NCBI GenBank assembly: GCA_041581055.1
Contig: JBFGCT010000086.1
Coordinates: forward strand, 1 to 16,742
DNA length: 16,742 bases
Source: JBFGCT01 sp041581055
GTDB lineage: Bacteria > Actinomycetota > Acidimicrobiia > Acidimicrobiales > Ilumatobacteraceae
Reading direction: 5' to 3'
Below are positions 7,940-14,979 of the stretch, piece after piece. Every line of letters begins with the position of its first letter. Position 1 is the first letter of the stretch. Both the position numbers and the translations under genes were made by a program. The notes under the pieces were generated by a model. It made no database searches, was not told the origin of the DNA, and saw only the letters and a list, made by a program, of their open reading frames with translations.

Positions 7940-7997
7940 CCCCGTTTGCGTCGCGATTCTGGCGCGACGGTCGGTCACACTCGCGACGCAAACGGGG
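7940..7997. repeat. Perfect 17-bp inverted repeat with 24-bp spacer
   Basis: CCCCGTTTGCGTCGCGA (7940-7956) is exactly inverted as TCGCGACGCAAACGGGG (7981-7997). It occupies most of the 95-base gap between the ilvD stop and the small membrane protein gene. As ilvD RNA it would form a 17-bp stem, but the following bases are G-rich rather than U-rich, so it is not a standard intrinsic terminator. It may be a REP/MITE-like dispersed element or a 3' stability stem. No other copy was seen in this window. Confidence 0.75.
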
Positions 7998-8007
7998 GAT
8001 GGCGGGG

Positions 8008-9723
8008 TCAGAGCGTGTTGGTGATGGCGCCGGTCTCGGCGCCCTGGACGAGCTTGGCGTACTTGCCGAGCACGCCGGTCGTGTAACGCGCCGGGTTCGC
8101 GGTCCAGCCGTCGCGGCGGCGGGCCAGTTCGGCGTCGTCGACGAGCAGGTCGAGCGTCTTGGCCGGGACGTCGATGCGGACCGTGTCGCCGTCGTGGACG
8201 AAGGCGATCGGCCCGCCGTCGGTCGCCTCCGGGGCGACGTGACCGATGCAGAAGCCCCACGTGCCGCCCGAGAAGCGGCCGTCGGTGATCAGCGCGCAGT
8301 CGCCGCCCCGCCCGGCGCCCTTGAGCGCGCCCGTGATCGCCAGCATCTCGCGCATGCCCGGCCCGCCCTTCGGGCCCTCGTAGCGGATGACGATCACCGT
8401 CCCCGGCTCGATCGAGCCGGCGAGGATCGCCTCCATCGCCTCGCTCTCGTCGTCGAAGACCCGCGCCGGTCCCTCGAAGTGCGTCTGGTCGTCGGACAAC
8501 CCGGCGACCTTGACCACGGCGCCGGCCGGCGCGAGCGAGCCGCGCAGGACGTTGATCCCGCCGGCGCTGTGGATCGGCCGGTCGATCGGGTGCACGACGA
8601 CGCCGTCGGGTCGCGGCGGGTCGAGCTCGGCCAGGTTCTCGGCCATCGTGCGCCCGGTGACGGTCAGCGTGTCGCCGTGCAGCAGCCCGGCGTCGAGGAG
8701 CTCGCGCAGGACGACGGGCACACCGCCGATGCGGTCGAGGTCGGTCATGTGGAACTTGCCGCCTGGTTTCATGTCGGCGACGTGCGGCACCCGGTCGGCG
8801 ATCCGGTTGAAGTCCTGCAGCTCGAGGGCGACGCCGGCCTCATAGGCGATCGCCAACAGGTGGAGCACGGCGTTGGTCGAGCCGCCGAGCGCCGAGGTGA
8901 GCGCGATCGCGTTCTCGAACGCCGGCTTGGTCATGATCTGGCGCGGCGTGATGCCGTTGCGCAGCATCTCGACGACCGCTGCGCCGGCGCGCGCCGCGTC
9001 CGTTTCCCGGCGGGCGTCGACCGCCGGCGGCGAGGCGCTGCCGAGCAGGCTCATCCCGATCCCCTCGGCGATCGAGCTCATCGTGTTGGCGGTGAACATG
9101 CCGCCGCAGGCGCCCTCGCCCGGGCACGCCTTGCGCTCGATCTCCAGCAGCTCGTCCTCGCTGATCGTGCCGGCGGCACACGCGCCCACCGCCTCGAAGA
9201 CGCTCGTGATGTCGAGCGCGACGCCGTTGTGCTCGCCCGGCAGGATCGACCCGTTGTAGACGAACACGCTCGGCAGGTCGAGCCGCGCCGCCGCCATGAG
9301 CATCGCCGGGATCGACTTGTCGCAGCCCGCCAACCCGACGAACCCGTCGAACCGCTCGGCGTGCATCACCGTCTCGACCGAGTCGCAGATCACCTCGCGG
9401 GACACGAGCGACGCCCGCATGCCCTCGTGGCCCATCGAGATGCCGTCGCTCACCGTGATCGTGCCGAACTCGAGCGGGAAGCCGCCGGCCGCGCGCACGC
9501 CGGTCTTGGCGTGTTCGGCCAACTTGCGCAGCGTCATGTTGCACGGGGTGACCTCGTTCCACGACGAGGCGATCGCCACCTGGGGCTTGTCCCAGTCGTC
9601 GTCGCCCATCCCGACGGCGCGCAGCATCGAGCGCGACGGCGCCTTCTGCATCCCGTCGGTGACGTCGCGCGATCGCGGCTTGACGTCGACGGCGGTCTCG
9701 CGGTGCTCGGGCGGCGCGGTCAT
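8008..9723 (-). CDS. ilvD: Dihydroxy-acid dehydratase
   Basis: This 571-residue Fe-S enzyme dehydrates 2,3-dihydroxy-isovalerate and -methylvalerate to the 2-oxo acids, the shared third step of valine and isoleucine synthesis. The cluster cysteines are C61 (TPCNMTL), C134 (GCDKS, 133-137) and C206 (GACGGMFTANTMSS). The C-terminal half has ITDGRFSGGTWGFCIGH with catalytic Ser at 485. Three cysteines in this spacing suggest a 2Fe-2S type rather than the labile 4Fe-4S enzyme, though that is an inference. Length is normal. The ATG at 9723 is the only fit: a TACTGT box ends 8 bases upstream. There is therefore no room for a leader-peptide attenuator. The gene stands alone, with no ilvBN or ilvC beside it. 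Confidence 0.96.
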   Translation of the reverse strand: MTAPPEHRETAVDVKPRSRDVTDGMQKAPSRSMLRAVGMGDDDWDKPQVAIASSWNEVTPCNMTLRKLAEHAKTGVRAAGGFPLEFGTITVSDGISMGHEGMRASLVSREVICDSVETVMHAERFDGFVGLAGCDKSIPAMLMAAARLDLPSVFVYNGSILPGEHNGVALDITSVFEAVGACAAGTISEDELLEIERKACPGEGACGGMFTANTMSSIAEGIGMSLLGSASPPAVDARRETDAARAGAAVVEMLRNGITPRQIMTKPAFENAIALTSALGGSTNAVLHLLAIAYEAGVALELQDFNRIADRVPHVADMKPGGKFHMTDLDRIGGVPVVLRELLDAGLLHGDTLTVTGRTMAENLAELDPPRPDGVVVHPIDRPIHSAGGINVLRGSLAPAGAVVKVAGLSDDQTHFEGPARVFDDESEAMEAILAGSIEPGTVIVIRYEGPKGGPGMREMLAITGALKGAGRGGDCALITDGRFSGGTWGFCIGHVAPEATDGGPIAFVHDGDTVRIDVPAKTLDLLVDDAELARRRDGWTANPARYTTGVLGKYAKLVQGAETGAITNTL

Positions 9724-9730
9724 GCATCGC

Positions 9731-9736
9731 ACAGTA
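9731..9736 (-). promoter_or_regulatory. Putative -10 box (TACTGT) for ilvD
   Basis: Minus-strand TACTGT ends 8 bases before the ATG, giving a predicted transcript start at the start codon. No good -35 box was found. Confidence 0.5.
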
Positions 9737-9853
9737 GCGGCCGGTGACCGACCCCATCCTGGTGCTCCCCGCACCCCGATCGCCATCGCCCGCGTGGCGC
9801 GTGACGGACGCTGCGGTGGCCGCGTTGCGACGATCACTTGCCAGAATGTCCCA

Positions 9854-10336
9854 ATGGCCGAGGTACAGGAGACCAGACTGCCGGGCGTCGGCGTACGCCA
9901 CGACTTCACGACCGGCGACGGCCAGGCCGTCAGCGTCCTCGTGCACCGCGACGGCCGGCGCGAGATCCTCGTCTACGACGCCGCCGACCCCGATGTCTGC
10001 ACCTCGATGGTCAAGCTGTCCTCCGACGACACCCGCACGATGTCGGAACTGCTCGGCGGGAGCCAGGTGACCGAGGCGGTCGCGACGGTGCAGCACGACA
10101 TCGAGGGCCTCGCGATCGAGTGGATTCAACTCGACGACGGCTCGCCGGCGAGCGGTATGTCGATCGGCGACGGCCGGTACCGGACGCGGACCGGCGCGTC
10201 GATCGTGGCCGTCATGCGTGGTGACACTCCGATCCCCGCGCCCGGGCCGGAGTTCGTGCTCCAGGCGGCCGACGTCGCGGTCGCCGTCGGGACGACCGAC
10301 GGGCTCGCGACGCTCCGAGCGCTGCTCCGGCCCTGA
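9854..10336 (+). CDS. Cation:proton antiporter regulatory subunit (KhtT-like, RCK_C domain)
   Basis: A 160-residue cytoplasmic protein paired with the antiporter downstream. Residues 1-70, beginning with LPGVGVRHDFTTGDG (9-23), form the N-terminal module typical of actinobacterial KhtT-like subunits. Residues 85-160 form an RCK_C/TrkA-C ligand domain ending in GTTDGLATLRALL. Such subunits gate K+/H+ antiport, with cyclic di-AMP as a known ligand in Bacillus KhtT; whether that applies here is unknown. The start is ATG 9854; the preceding CAGAAT (9842-9847) is a weak -10 candidate ending 7 bases upstream. The antiporter ATG lies 4 bases after this stop, so expression is coupled. Confidence 0.88.
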   Translation: MAEVQETRLPGVGVRHDFTTGDGQAVSVLVHRDGRREILVYDAADPDVCTSMVKLSSDDTRTMSELLGGSQVTEAVATVQHDIEGLAIEWIQLDDGSPASGMSIGDGRYRTRTGASIVAVMRGDTPIPAPGPEFVLQAADVAVAVGTTDGLATLRALLRP

Positions 10337-10340
10337 GCGG

Positions 10341-11534
10341 ATGCTGATCGCCGCGGGCAGCGCCGAAGCTGCTCTCGCCTTCGTCGAGATCGGAGCGGTC
10401 GCGCTCGGCCTGGCGGTCCTCGCCCGGCTCGCAGGGCGTCTGGGGATCACCGCCGTGCCGCTGTATCTCATCGCCGGGCTGGCGCTCGGCGATGGCGGGG
10501 CGGTCCAACTCGACGTCAGCGAGTCGTTCATCTCGCTGACCGCCGAGATCGGTGTGCTGCTGCTCTTGTTCGCGCTGGGCCTGGAGTACTCCGAGATCGA
10601 GCTGCAGGAAGGGCTGCGAACCGGGTTGCGACCCGGGGCCGTCGACATGGTGCTCAACGCGCTGCCAGGCGTCGCCCTCGGACTGTTGCTGGGGTGGGGC
10701 CCGCTCGCCGCGGTCCTGCTCGGCGGGGTCACCTGGATCTCGTCGTCGGGTGTCGTCTCCAAGGTGCTCGCCGATCTCGGCCGTCTCGGCTTCCGCGAGA
10801 CGCCGGCGATCCTGAACCTGCTCGTGATCGAGGACCTGGCGATGGCGGTGTACCTGCCGGTGGTCGCCGCGTTGATCGTCGGCGGATCGCTCGGCGCGAC
10901 GATCGCCAGCGTCGCCATCGCCGTGACGCTCGTGGCGGCGATCCTGCTCGCAGCCGTGAAGCTCGGGCGACCCTTCAGCCGGGCCCTGACCGGCGGCTCG
11001 GACGAGTCGTTCCTGCTCGCCGTCTTCGGCATCACCCTGCTGGTCGCCGGCGTCGCCCAGCAGCTCGAGGTGTCGGGCGCCATCGGCGCCTTCCTGGTCG
11101 GCCTGGCGCTGTCGGGTGAGGCCGAGCAGCGGGCGCGGCGGCTGATCTCGCCGTTGCGCGACCTCTTCGCCGCGACGTTCTTCCTGTTCTTCTCGTTCCA
11201 GATCGACCCGGCCGACCTCTTCGCCGCCGCGCTGCCGGCGGTTGGCCTCGCCCTGGTCACGACGCCGACCAAGGTCGCCGCCGGCTGGTACGGGGCCAGC
11301 CGGGTTGGGTCCGGCGAACGGGGGCGGATACGGGCCGGGACGGCGATGATCGCCCGCGGAGAGTTCTCGATCGTCATCGCCGCGCTCGGCGCCGACCTCG
11401 CCGACGGACCGCAGCTCGGCGCGCTCGCCGCCGGATACGTGCTGGTCACGGCCGTCATCGGGCCGCTCGCCGCGCGGTTCGCCGATCGGTTGCCCGTGCC
11501 GCGCCGACGCCGGCGGGCGGTCGCCGTCGGCTGA
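10341..11534 (+). CDS. Cation:proton antiporter, Kef/KhtU type
   Basis: A 397-residue CPA2 family membrane antiporter, likely exchanging K+ (or Na+) for H+, controlled by the RCK_C subunit just upstream. Hydrophobic stretches fit about 11-13 membrane helices. Conserved features are LLFALGLEYSEIEL (75-88), ISSSGVVSKVL (133-143), NLLVIEDLAMAVYLPV (159-174), with Asp165 as the likely ion-binding residue, and MIARGEFSIVIAA (336-348). It has no C-terminal TrkA-N domain, which fits the separate regulatory subunit. The C-terminus ends in a short Arg-rich tail. The start is the ATG 4 bases after the preceding stop. A strong hairpin follows 50 bases downstream. Confidence 0.92.
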   Translation: MLIAAGSAEAALAFVEIGAVALGLAVLARLAGRLGITAVPLYLIAGLALGDGGAVQLDVSESFISLTAEIGVLLLLFALGLEYSEIELQEGLRTGLRPGAVDMVLNALPGVALGLLLGWGPLAAVLLGGVTWISSSGVVSKVLADLGRLGFRETPAILNLLVIEDLAMAVYLPVVAALIVGGSLGATIASVAIAVTLVAAILLAAVKLGRPFSRALTGGSDESFLLAVFGITLLVAGVAQQLEVSGAIGAFLVGLALSGEAEQRARRLISPLRDLFAATFFLFFSFQIDPADLFAAALPAVGLALVTTPTKVAAGWYGASRVGSGERGRIRAGTAMIARGEFSIVIAALGADLADGPQLGALAAGYVLVTAVIGPLAARFADRLPVPRRRRRAVAVG

Positions 11535-11584
11535 TTCCGCCGCCCCGGCGGTCGATCTCGCACGCCGGACCGCGGGCGGCGGCG

Positions 11585-11640
11585 CGTCGTCCGCCGCGTC
11601 ATGAGCCCACCTCGCGGCGGACGGCGAGGTACCTTTTCGG
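11585..11640 (+). terminator. Long GC hairpin followed by short T-tract
   Basis: Bases 11585-11598 pair with 11613-11626 to give a 14-bp stem (one G-T pair) around a 14-base loop. After it comes AGGTACCTTTTCGG, a weak T-tract, so it could end the antiporter transcript. The same tail contains the -10 candidate of the next gene, so termination and initiation signals abut. Confidence 0.5.
11630..11635 (+). promoter_or_regulatory. Putative -10 box (TACCTT) for the LemA operon
   Basis: TACCTT fits TANNNT. Unlike most others here it lies 26 bases before the chosen start, leaving a leader of about 19 bases with the ribosome site GGGAG (11653-11657). It helps exclude the in-frame ATG at 11601, which is upstream of it. 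Confidence 0.45.
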
Positions 11641-11660
11641 TCTTGGCGCGCAGGGAGTCA

Positions 11661-12287
11661 GTGAGCGATTGGACGGCCGGCCTGCGAGGTCGCGGGCGCA
11701 ACCGCCCCGAGGTCGTCGACATCGCGTCGATCCCCCGGCTCACGTCCGTCGCCTTCGATCAGTTCGTCTTCGACGAGCGGGGAATCCTCAAGTCCGACGG
11801 GTCGGGCCTGGCCTTCGGGACCAGGCCGGACGGCACGGCCATCGCCGTCGCGTCGGCGCTCTGGCCGGGGATGCCGATCGAGTGGATCGCGCTGCAGTCC
11901 CGCCGCGCCCCCGACCTCCTCGGGTTGGCCGGCGACGAGATGGCGCCGGTCGGCCACCGCAGCTTCGACGAGCGGTTCGCGGTCGACGCCGACGACGTCA
12001 GCCTGTTCCGCAAGCAGTTCCGGACGTCGCTGCGTGACTGGCTGGTCGAGTTCGACGACGCCCACGGCCCGTTGATCGTCATCTTCGACGGCTCGTCCGA
12101 CCGGGCCGCCGCGCCCCGCCGGCGCGCCGGCGACCAGCCCGCGGCGGGCGGCTCTCCCGACGACGATCCGGCGGACGCGCCGGCCGTCTTCGTCGCCCGG
12201 GTCGTCACCGACAACACGGCGGTCATCCCGACGCTCGGCCTCGTGGCGGAGCTCACGGCGTCGGTCCAGGCCGCGTTCGAGCACTGA
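11661..12287 (+). CDS. Uncharacterised protein, possible DUF3137-like fold, LemA operon
   Basis: A 208-residue soluble protein I do not recognise by family. Residue positions assume the GTG at 11661, preceded by GGGAG; the ATG at 11601 is in frame but sits in a hairpin loop ahead of the likely promoter. The core pattern SFDERFAVDADD (101-112), then an amphipathic helix ending DWLVEF, then strand PLIVIFDG, matches the pattern of the next protein. Between that strand and VFVARVVTDN lies a Gly/Pro/Asp-rich, probably disordered insert (about 145-175). There is no signal peptide or membrane segment. It is first of three genes ending with lemA, 18 bases ahead of the second. I infer a paralogue of the next gene; function is unknown. 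Confidence 0.75.
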   Translation: MSDWTAGLRGRGRNRPEVVDIASIPRLTSVAFDQFVFDERGILKSDGSGLAFGTRPDGTAIAVASALWPGMPIEWIALQSRRAPDLLGLAGDEMAPVGHRSFDERFAVDADDVSLFRKQFRTSLRDWLVEFDDAHGPLIVIFDGSSDRAAAPRRRAGDQPAAGGSPDDDPADAPAVFVARVVTDNTAVIPTLGLVAELTASVQAAFEH

Positions 12288-12305
12288 TCACGAGTGGTCT
12301 GACCG

Positions 12306-12968
12306 ATGCCGACGCTCGCGCTGTTCGCGGTGGTCGGAGCGGCCGCGCTGGCGTTCTACGCGGTCAACCAACGACGCCACCGCGCCCGGGTCGCCAGGGC
12401 GACGGCGCTCGCCGCGGAGCACGGCTTCGAGCTCGACGTCGGGCCGAAGCAACCGCCGCCCCAGAAGTTCGATCTCTTCGACCTCGGGCGCGGCAAGCAA
12501 GTGTCGTTCCAGCTCTGGCGCCGCGGCGAGCAGGACTCGGTGTTCGACTACGAGTTCACGACCGGGTCGGGCAAGAACTCCACGGTCCACCGGCGGACCT
12601 GTGCCCTGATCTCGCTGCCGTTCACGGCGGCGCACACGAAGATCGGGCCGGAGGGGTTCTGGTCCGGCGTGGGTCGGGCGCTCGGCCTGCGCGACATCGA
12701 GGTCGAGTCGGACATGTTCAACTCGCGGTACCGGGTCACCAGCGACGACGAGCGGTTCGCGGTGACGTTGCTCGACCAGCCGATGATCGCCTGGTTGCTG
12801 TCCGCCGCCAGCGGCGCGGGCGAGATCAAGTTCGAGCTGCTGGGCCCCTGGCTGTTGTGCGTCGCCGACCGGATGGTGATCGACCGCCAGTTCGGCTACC
12901 TCGACTGGGCGCAGGCGATCCGCGGCCACATGCCCGCCGTGCTCACCAGCCTGTACCCGGTCCGATGA
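12306..12968 (+). CDS. Uncharacterised membrane-anchored protein, DUF3137-like, LemA partner
   Basis: A 220-residue protein with one N-terminal hydrophobic helix (about 3-20, then Arg-rich RRHRARVAR), so it is probably anchored with the bulk in the cytoplasm. The middle holds a beta-rich region, and then comes the motif MFNSRYRVTSDD (137-148), a helix ending in AWLL, and the strands IKFELLG and WLLCVADRMVID. This order resembles the DUF3137 domain as I know it, a family often found beside LemA. The ATG lies 18 bases after the previous stop, and its own stop overlaps the lemA ATG (ATGA), so coupling to lemA is likely. The function is unknown; a role in an envelope-associated LemA complex is inference. 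Confidence 0.75.
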   Translation: MPTLALFAVVGAAALAFYAVNQRRHRARVARATALAAEHGFELDVGPKQPPPQKFDLFDLGRGKQVSFQLWRRGEQDSVFDYEFTTGSGKNSTVHRRTCALISLPFTAAHTKIGPEGFWSGVGRALGLRDIEVESDMFNSRYRVTSDDERFAVTLLDQPMIAWLLSAASGAGEIKFELLGPWLLCVADRMVIDRQFGYLDWAQAIRGHMPAVLTSLYPVR

Positions 12969-13516
12969 CCGTCGGCGCCGTCATCGTCATCGTCGTCACC
13001 GCCCTGGCCCTGGCGTACGTGAAGTCGTTCAACCGGCTCGTCAACGACCGCCAGTCGGTGAGCGACTCGTGGGCGACGATCGACGCCGAGCTGGCCCGAC
13101 GGCACGAGCTGATCCCGGAGCTGGTCGAGGCGGTGACCGCCAGCGCGGCCCACGAGCGACGCTTGCTCGACGAGCTCGTGCGCACCGACCAGCTGGCCGC
13201 CCTGACCGCCGGCACGGCCGCCGCCCGCTCCGGACCCGAGCACGATCTCGAAATGGCGACACGGGCGGTGATCGCGTTGCGCGAGCGTTATCCGGCGCTG
13301 AACAGCCAGCAGAACTTCCTCACGCTGCAGGGCGAGCTGGCGCTCACCGAAGACCGCATCAGCGCCGCCCGCCGGTACTACAACATCCAGGTGTCCGACC
13401 TCAACCGACGGGTCCAGGCGTTTCCGTCCAACCTCGTCGCCCGCCGCCACGGCTTCACCGAGGCCAGCTACTTCGGCGACGGCGAGTGCCGTGACCGTGA
13501 ACGTTCGGGGCACTAG
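12965..13516 (+). CDS. lemA: LemA family protein
   Basis: A 183-residue membrane-anchored helical protein. An N-terminal hydrophobic helix (3-19) is followed by the LemA signature: SFNRLVNDRQSVSDSWATID, then ELARRHELIPELVEAV and the HERRLLDEL helix. The end, RRYYNIQVSDLN then FPSNLVARRHGF and ASYFGD, matches the family's terminal block. Length is typical. LemA proteins form long helical bundles with the N-terminus outside or in the membrane; their role is poorly defined. The ATG overlaps the previous stop by 4 bases. Its TAG stop overlaps the gatB TAG on the other strand in a shared CTAG, so the genes converge with no spacer. Confidence 0.92.
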   Translation: MTVGAVIVIVVTALALAYVKSFNRLVNDRQSVSDSWATIDAELARRHELIPELVEAVTASAAHERRLLDELVRTDQLAALTAGTAAARSGPEHDLEMATRAVIALRERYPALNSQQNFLTLQGELALTEDRISAARRYYNIQVSDLNRRVQAFPSNLVARRHGFTEASYFGDGECRDRERSGH

Positions 13517-14979
13517 CCGGGTTTGCGCTGGTTGAAGAGCCGGCTGACGAGCTTGCCGTCGGCCTGGCCGCGCGACGCCTTCATCACCTCGCCGACGAGC
13601 GCGCCCATCGCCTTGCCCTCGCCGGCGCAGAACTTCTCCCACGCGTCGGGCTGGGCGGCGATCGCCGCGTCGACCATCGCCTCCAACTCGGAGGTGTCCA
13701 GCGCCTCGAACCCCTTCGCGGCGGCGATCGCCTCGGCGTCTCCCCCGCCGCGCTCGACGAGGGCGGCCAGGACCTGCTTCGCCTGCGTCGCGGTGAGCGT
13801 GCCGGCGACCTCGAGCCGGGTGAGCTTGGCGAGGTCGGCGGCGGGAACCGCAGGCGCGTCGCCCTGCTCGGCGAACGCCTCCTTGACGTGGACGAGGGCC
13901 CGGCCGAGATCACCGTCCGCCGCCCCTACGGCGAGCACGTAGGAGTCCTGGCCCCGCTCGACGACGACGAGCACCGCCTCGGAGTCGGCGGCCTGCCCGG
14001 TCGCCTCGGCCAGCCGCGTCCGGCGCGCCGCGGGGAGCACCGGAAGCGAGCCCCGCACGCGCTCGATCCACTCGGGATCGGGGTCGACGACGACGAGGTC
14101 CGGCTCGAGGAAGTACCGGTAGTCGTCGGCGTCCTCCTTGCTGCGCAACGTGTGCGTCTTGCCGTCGTTCTCGTTCCAGTGGCGCGTCTGCTGCACGACC
14201 GGCTCGCCGGCGTCGATCATCGCGATCTGGCGCCGCGCCTCGTACTCGATCGCCCGCCCGACCGAGCGCACCGAGTTGACGTTCTTGATCTCGCACCGGG
14301 TCCCGAGGGCGTCGCCGGGTCGGCGCACGCTGACGTTGGCGTCGACGCGCATCGAACCCTCCTCCATCTTGGCGTCGGACACGCCGGTGGCGACGAGGAT
14401 CGCCCGCAGCTCGCTCACGTACGCCTTCGCCTGCTCAGGGGTGCGGATGTCGGGGCGGCTGACGATCTCGACCAGCGGCACGCCGGCCCGGTTGAAGTCG
14501 ATCAGCGAGTGCTCGCTGCCGTGGATCCGGCCGCCGGCGCCGCCGACGTGGGTCGACTTGCCGGTGTCCTCCTCCATGTGCGCCCGCTCGATGCCGACCC
14601 GGAACCCATCGGGGAGGTCGAGCCAGCCGTCGACGCTGATCGGCTCGTCGTACTGGCTGATCTGGTACGCCTTGGGCATGTCGGGGTAGAAGTAGTTCTT
14701 GCGGGCGAACGTCGACCGCTGCACCCGGCAGTTGAGCGCCAACCCGAGCTTGATCGCCAGCTCGACCGCCTGGCGGTTGAGGACCGGGAGCGCGCCGGGC
14801 AGGCCGAGCGTGACCGGGTCGATGTTCGTGTTCGGCTCGTCGCCGAAGCGGTTCGGCGACCCCGAGAACAGCTTGGTCCGCGTCGCCAGCTCGACGTGCA
14901 CCTCGAGCCCGACGACCATCTCGTAGCCCTCGTGGGCCCACGCCGCCGTGGCGGCAGCGGTGCCGCCCGCGCCGCTCAT
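13513..14979 (-). CDS. gatB: Asp-tRNA(Asn)/Glu-tRNA(Gln) amidotransferase subunit B
   Basis: This 488-residue subunit binds mischarged Glu-tRNA(Gln) or Asp-tRNA(Asn) and phosphorylates the acyl group before amide transfer from GatA. The N-terminal cradle block has VVGLEVHVELATRTKLFSG near residue 22 and the FARKNYFYPDMPKAYQISQY signature, followed by EEGSMRVDANVS and GTRCEIKNVNS. The C-terminal YqeY-like tail domain runs through MVDAAI to GKLVSRLFNQRKPG. The first 15 or so residues are an Ala/Gly-rich extension. The ATG overlaps the gatA stop by 4 bases (ATGA). The gene ends on the CTAG shared with lemA and has no visible terminator. Confidence 0.97.
   Translation of the reverse strand: MSGAGGTAAATAAWAHEGYEMVVGLEVHVELATRTKLFSGSPNRFGDEPNTNIDPVTLGLPGALPVLNRQAVELAIKLGLALNCRVQRSTFARKNYFYPDMPKAYQISQYDEPISVDGWLDLPDGFRVGIERAHMEEDTGKSTHVGGAGGRIHGSEHSLIDFNRAGVPLVEIVSRPDIRTPEQAKAYVSELRAILVATGVSDAKMEEGSMRVDANVSVRRPGDALGTRCEIKNVNSVRSVGRAIEYEARRQIAMIDAGEPVVQQTRHWNENDGKTHTLRSKEDADDYRYFLEPDLVVVDPDPEWIERVRGSLPVLPAARRTRLAEATGQAADSEAVLVVVERGQDSYVLAVGAADGDLGRALVHVKEAFAEQGDAPAVPAADLAKLTRLEVAGTLTATQAKQVLAALVERGGGDAEAIAAAKGFEALDTSELEAMVDAAIAAQPDAWEKFCAGEGKAMGALVGEVMKASRGQADGKLVSRLFNQRKPG

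Noticed and set aside
7879..9747. A 622-codon plus-strand open frame opposite ilvD
   Set aside because: His/Arg/Asp-rich shadow of the ilvD codon pattern with no own start signal.
11601..11660. Upstream ATG extending the first LemA-operon protein by 20 residues
   Set aside because: It sits in the loop of a strong hairpin and upstream of the likely -10 box, while GTG 11661 has a GGGAG site.
8840..11743. A 967-codon minus-strand open frame
   Set aside because: It overlaps ilvD in another frame and the whole antiporter operon antisense; composition is Arg/Ser/Pro-rich with no recognisable domain.
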